From contig NZ_JABAGQ010000004.1 of the NCBI RefSeq assembly GCF_012844225.1, positions 295,896-359,895 on the forward strand: DNA of 64,000 nt, in the 5' to 3' direction. The notes beneath the pieces are model-generated. The model did not search any database and was not told where the DNA came from. It saw nothing but the letters and a program-made list of their open reading frames with translations. This DNA comes from Rhodococcus sp. 105337 (lineage in GTDB: Bacteria > Actinomycetota > Actinomycetes > Mycobacteriales > Mycobacteriaceae). Numbering within the stretch: the first letter of the stretch is position 1; each line of letters begins with the position of its first letter. The position numbers were made by a program, and so were the translations under genes. Below are positions 63,710 to 64,000 of the stretch, one piece after another.

Positions 63710-63752
63710 TCTGAACCGCACCACGGAGAGCAAAACGCCGAACGGTGCGAAT

Positions 63753-63825
63753 GCGGATGTAGCGCAGCTGGTAGCGCATCACCTTGCCAAGGTGAGGGTC
63801 GCGGGTTCGAATCCCGTCATCCGCT
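63753..63825 (+). tRNA. tRNA-Gly(GCC)
   Basis: Acceptor GCGGATG/CATCCGC; anticodon stem TCACC/GGTGA around TTGCCAA (anticodon GCC); T-arm GCGGGTTCGAATCCCGT. Discriminator T; no encoded CCA. Confidence 0.95.
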
Positions 63826-63851
63826 CGAGAGGTTGGACTCGACCTTTTAAT

Positions 63852-63922
63852 GGTGGAGTGGCCGAGTGGTGAGGCAACGGCCTGCAAAGCCGTGCACACG
63901 GGTTCGATTCCCGTCTCCACCT
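63852..63922 (+). tRNA. tRNA-Cys(GCA)
   Basis: Acceptor GGTGGAG/CTCCACC; anticodon stem ACGGC/GCCGT around CTGCAAA (anticodon GCA); T-arm ACGGGTTCGATTCCCGT. Twenty-six bases after tRNA-Gly, so co-transcribed. Confidence 0.95.
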
Positions 63923-63923
63923 C

Positions 63924-63998
63924 GCGCGATTAGCTCAGCGGGAGAGCGCTTCCCTGACACGGAAGAGGTCACTGGTTCAATCCCAGTATCGCGCACCA
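63924..63998 (+). tRNA. tRNA-Val(GAC)
   Basis: Acceptor GCGCGAT/ATCGCGC; anticodon stem CTTCC/GGAAG around CTGACAC (anticodon GAC); T-arm ACTGGTTCAATCCCAGT; discriminator A and an encoded CCA (63996-63998). It is one base after tRNA-Cys, completing a Gly-Cys-Val cluster as in mycobacteria. Confidence 0.95.
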
Positions 63999-64000
63999 GG

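Noticed and set aside
63275..63733. 152-codon minus-strand frame in the tRNA gap
   Set aside because: Arg/Pro-rich translation typical of non-coding GC-rich DNA; it overlaps the tRNA promoter and has no ribosome site.
63105..63998. Integration site of a mobile element at the tRNA genes
   Set aside because: tRNAs are intact and no integrase or duplicated tRNA end is seen in the 570-base gap.

Overview
The window is a chromosomal segment from a GC-rich, mycolic-acid-containing actinobacterium, most likely Rhodococcus or a close relative. The evidence is the codon use (GTG starts, GTGA and ATGA overlaps), the phosphatidylinositol mannoside genes, and gene order. From about 32 to 61 kb the order hisS, MBL hydrolase, cyclophilin, rel, apt, peptide-binding lipoprotein, secF, secD, yajC, ruvB, ruvA, ruvC, yebC, pdxT, tesB, pdxS, nudix, pimA, patA, pgsA, HIT, thrS matches, as I recall it, the Rv2580c to Rv2614c stretch of Mycobacterium tuberculosis. 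The left part (alpha-E/ATP-grasp and transglutaminase genes, aspS, zinc peptidase, Rv2578c-type radical SAM) recalls Rv2567 to Rv2578c.

Layout. 0-6 kb: a transglutaminase (cut by the window edge), a circularly permuted ATP-grasp/alpha-E protein, a DUF4235 protein and aspS. 6-12 kb: single accessory genes, namely a zinc metallopeptidase overlapping a chagasin-like inhibitor, a frameshifted DinB-like gene, a universal stress protein, small secreted and membrane proteins, and a 33-residue amphipathic peptide gene. 12-17 kb: a SulP transporter, a repeat-rich intergenic region and a pair of CNNM/CorC-type membrane proteins. 17-25 kb: a SEC-C protein, two tandem pirins, a VOC dioxygenase with a divergent MarR regulator, a thioesterase, a GNAT, a second VOC gene and a radical SAM gene with a likely LexA box. 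25-31 kb: a secreted protein, an FMN oxidase, a pair of type VII secretion-like substrates, and a glutamate-cysteine-ligase/ATP-grasp fusion. 31-61 kb: the conserved housekeeping block, almost all on the minus strand. Two plus-strand additions break it: extra secreted cyclophilins, and an RsbQ/RsbP-like stress module between tesB and pdxS. 61-64 kb: an isolated DUF742 gene, a structured intergenic region, a quinone oxidoreductase and four tRNA genes.

How the genes work together. Translation is served by aspS, hisS, thrS and the tRNAs. Protein export uses secD, secF and yajC. Recombination repair uses ruvABC behind a near-perfect LexA box. Nucleotide signalling and salvage involve rel, apt and the HIT protein. 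PdxS and PdxT make vitamin B6. PgsA, PimA and PatA carry out the first steps of phosphatidylinositol mannoside synthesis. The least understood pieces are the two ATP-grasp loci, which probably belong to one peptide- or amide-forming system, and the RsbQ/RsbP-like pair, which has no anti-sigma partners in view. No insertion sequence, prophage or CRISPR array was seen.
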